Shown in pieces: positions 62,812 to 64,000 of a DNA stretch of 64,000 nucleotides (position 1 is its first letter; each line of letters opens with the position of its first letter). Made by a program: the position numbers and the translations under genes. The notes beneath the pieces are model-generated. The model had not been told where the DNA came from, did not search any database, and was given only the letters and a program-made list of their open reading frames with translations. This DNA is from a candidate division KSB3 bacterium (GTDB taxonomy: Bacteria; Moduliflexota; Moduliflexia; Moduliflexales; Moduliflexaceae). The stretch lies in contig PDSJ01000023.1 in assembly GCA_002748425.1 (NCBI GenBank), positions 41,360 through 105,359 on the forward strand. Direction: 5' to 3'.

Positions 62812-63154
62812 TCCTGAGAGTAAAGCAGGCAATACGTTCAGAAAACATAGCTTGAACAGGGTCATGGATAATTTTTCAACAATTTGGAACTGTAGTTCTC
62901 TTTAGCTCACTAATTGTGAGTAACGTAATATCAGAAAGAGCACTCAAAAGATCAGACGTAACGCGAGTAGTCATAGGGATTTCACTGAAAAAGGTTTGTT
63001 GTGGGCAGAATGTATACACCGTTTGAAAGAAAGAGGAAAAAATCGCATATTATGAGAACGTTCTTTTAAGCAAAAAATCTTCCTGACTTAGGTGAACTCT
63101 AAGCTGTTTACTATTTATAGAAGTTACCCCAAAATAGTCCAGAGGAGAGACAAC

Positions 63155-63547
63155 ATGAAAAACGAAAGATTTGAAGCTGGCTTAAAAAAACTCCACGAAA
63201 TTGACGGAGACGCAGGGAAGAAAGTTATAGACAGTTTAGCATCCATTGCCCCAGATTTTGCACAATACCTCATTGAGTTTCCATTTGGTGATGTGTATCA
63301 ACGTCCGGGCCTGGATGTAAAAAGCCGTGAAATTGCTACTGTTGCAGCGCTGACAGCATTAGGCCATTCTCTACCGCAGCTCAACGTTCACATAAACGGA
63401 GCGTTAAATGTCGGCTGTAAACCCGAAGAAATCGTTGAAGTGATCATACAAATGTCCGTCTATGCAGGGTTCCCAGCTGCCTTAAACGCCATGTTTGTGG
63501 CAAAAGAAGTCTTTCAGGAACGAGGCATTCTACAAGACGAACAGTGA
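63155..63547 (+). CDS. Carboxymuconolactone decarboxylase-like protein
   Basis: 130 residues from ATG 63155, with a clear AGAGGAG upstream. It fits the AhpD/CMD helical family: PGLDVKSREIATVAALTALGH, then LNVHINGALNVGCKPEEIVEVIIQMSVYAGFPAALNAM. The CxxC pair of AhpD is absent; one Cys remains (VGC), as in the gamma-carboxymuconolactone branch. No aromatic degradation genes surround it, so the substrate is open. A perfect palindrome overlaps its stop. Confidence 0.9.
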   Translation: MKNERFEAGLKKLHEIDGDAGKKVIDSLASIAPDFAQYLIEFPFGDVYQRPGLDVKSREIATVAALTALGHSLPQLNVHINGALNVGCKPEEIVEVIIQMSVYAGFPAALNAMFVAKEVFQERGILQDEQ

Positions 63548-63559
63548 ATTCACTGTTCG
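63538..63559. repeat. 22-base perfect palindrome
   Basis: CGAACAGTGAATTCACTGTTCG (shown here as the two halves CGAACAGTGAA and TTCACTGTTCG) is perfect with no spacer. It spans the stop codon TGA at 63545-63547 of the preceding gene. As RNA it would form a tight hairpin without a loop, so DNA-level recognition (a regulator or recombination site) is likelier. It lies just before a relic. Confidence 0.65.
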
Positions 63560-63583
63560 CTAAAGTGCTTTGCGAAATAGTGA

Positions 63584-63721
63584 ACTCATGGCGAAGGCAT
63601 TCTTTTGGACCCCGTCTGTACCGGGAAAGCCCTGTATGGTCTCCGGCAGGAAAGCGAAAAAGGCGCTTTTGCAAAGGACCAGAAGTTACTGTTTATCCAT
63701 ACTGGCGGCAAGGGAGAATGA
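63584..63721 (+). pseudogene. C-terminal relic of an ACC deaminase/D-cysteine desulfhydrase
   Basis: The plus strand, just after a stop at 63581, reads THGEGILLDPVCTGKAL, then LRQESEKGAFAKDQKLLFIH and TGGKGE before a stop at 63719. This matches the end of the ACC-deaminase/D-cysteine desulfhydrase family of PLP enzymes, DPVYTGKA and IHTGG. Only about 45 residues are left, without a start and without the cofactor lysine. It is a remnant. Confidence 0.75.
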
Positions 63722-63790
63722 CCATCTGACTGTGTGTTGGGCGCTGTTAAGCACTTCGACGAATCGCGCAACGCTGAGGAGAGGAGCTCT

Positions 63791-64000
63791 ATGAAGAACG
63801 AAAGGAGACGCTCAAATCATGTTATGAGGCTCTGGACTCGTCAGAAAGTTGCTGTTCTGGAAATTCTCGATCGGGACGGGGTCTATCGGGTCAAAAAATC
63901 TTACATTCAAGAGAAGTTCGAAGACTGTGCTGATCTTGTGCTGCCGGTTTATCGCTGGTACGCCCGGAAAGTTCAGGAAATTCTTCCCGGTCCAGAGGGG
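63791..64000 (+). CDS. DUF3841-like protein, 3' end outside window
   Basis: 70 codons open to the right edge. GAGGAG precedes ATG 63791 by a few bases. MRLWTRQKVAVLEILDRDG and then VYRVKKSYIQ, LVLPVYRWYA resemble the start of DUF3841 proteins (RLWTIQ followed by a GVY). The start may instead be ATG 63824, where the family begins. No known function can be given for the family. Confidence 0.7.
   Translation, partial: MKNERRRSNHVMRLWTRQKVAVLEILDRDGVYRVKKSYIQEKFEDCADLVLPVYRWYARKVQEILPGPEG

Noticed and set aside
62812..63154. Possible acetyltransferase-like fragment near 62990
   Set aside because: A short frame with weak resemblance only, without a family motif that could be defended.
1..64000. 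CRISPR arrays, rRNA, tRNA, prophage genes
   Set aside because: No regularly spaced repeats, no RNA gene signatures and no phage structural genes were seen.

Overview
The window reads as chromosomal DNA of a Gram-negative (diderm) bacterium of intermediate base composition. The evidence for an outer membrane is direct: an LpxH-like lipid A phosphatase, a LapA/LapB-type LPS assembly protein, several lipobox signal peptides, and an RND exporter next to a LolA-like periplasmic protein and a DUF1302-type outer-membrane protein. A sigma-54 response regulator, a CoA-disulfide reductase/rhodanese fusion, a TIGR03960-type radical SAM protein and a PF09936 RNA methylase next to trmD recall deltaproteobacteria-like or uncultured lineages. 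I cannot assign a phylum from the sequence alone. I found no rRNA, tRNA or CRISPR array.

Layout. 1-6 kb: the end of a HisA-HisI-HisE-like fusion, a family 9 glycosyltransferase, an NtrC-type regulator and a large coiled-coil membrane protein. 6-14.5 kb: a minus-strand envelope block (yceD-rpmF-plsX-cutA-lpxH, where PlsX has an unusual tail), an orphan ABC ATPase, tsaE, and minC-minD-minE. 14.9-17.9 kb: an M16 peptidase pair, one active and one lacking the zinc motif. 18.1-19.3 kb: an A+T-rich Fe-S/CCG gene that looks acquired. 19.4-31 kb: queG, a glycerate kinase-glycogen synthase pair, a metallophosphoesterase, a histidine phosphatase, a lipoprotein, CoA-disulfide reductase, an SDR and an exported protein of unknown function. 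31-36 kb: the classic minus-strand translation block ffh-rpsP-khpA-rimM-trmD-PF09936-rplS-rnhB. 36-41 kb: an M23 peptidase, ychF, cinA and a beta-helix lipoprotein. 41-46.6 kb: a TetR-controlled RND/LolA-like/DUF1302 export cassette with a palindromic operator. 46.7-50 kb: a CcmD/CcmC-like pair that has lost the heme-ligand histidines, an eroded aminotransferase and a LapA-LapB fusion. 50-58.5 kb: the mrdA-rodA-radical SAM-rng-mobA block, with a long hairpin in the rng leader. 58.8-61.2 kb: a DUF4911 protein and a SpoIIE-type phosphatase with a single-domain response regulator. 61.4-64 kb: a decayed zone with an ISL3 transposase relic, a secreted orphan protein, a carboxymuconolactone-decarboxylase-like gene, a PLP-enzyme relic and a DUF3841 gene cut by the window edge.

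Most of the window is housekeeping and envelope biology: lipid and LPS synthesis, cell shape, division-site placement and translation. A recurring theme is decay. Five gene relics are legible (DUF1848, aldo/keto reductase, aminotransferase, ISL3 transposase, ACC-deaminase-like), and three of them have internal deletions as well as frameshifts. The features most likely to be new are the PlsX tail with repeated WW-basic motifs, the LapA-LapB fusion, the histidine-free CcmC/CcmD-like pair, the fusion protein with degenerate HisI/HisE sites, and the hairpin upstream of rng.
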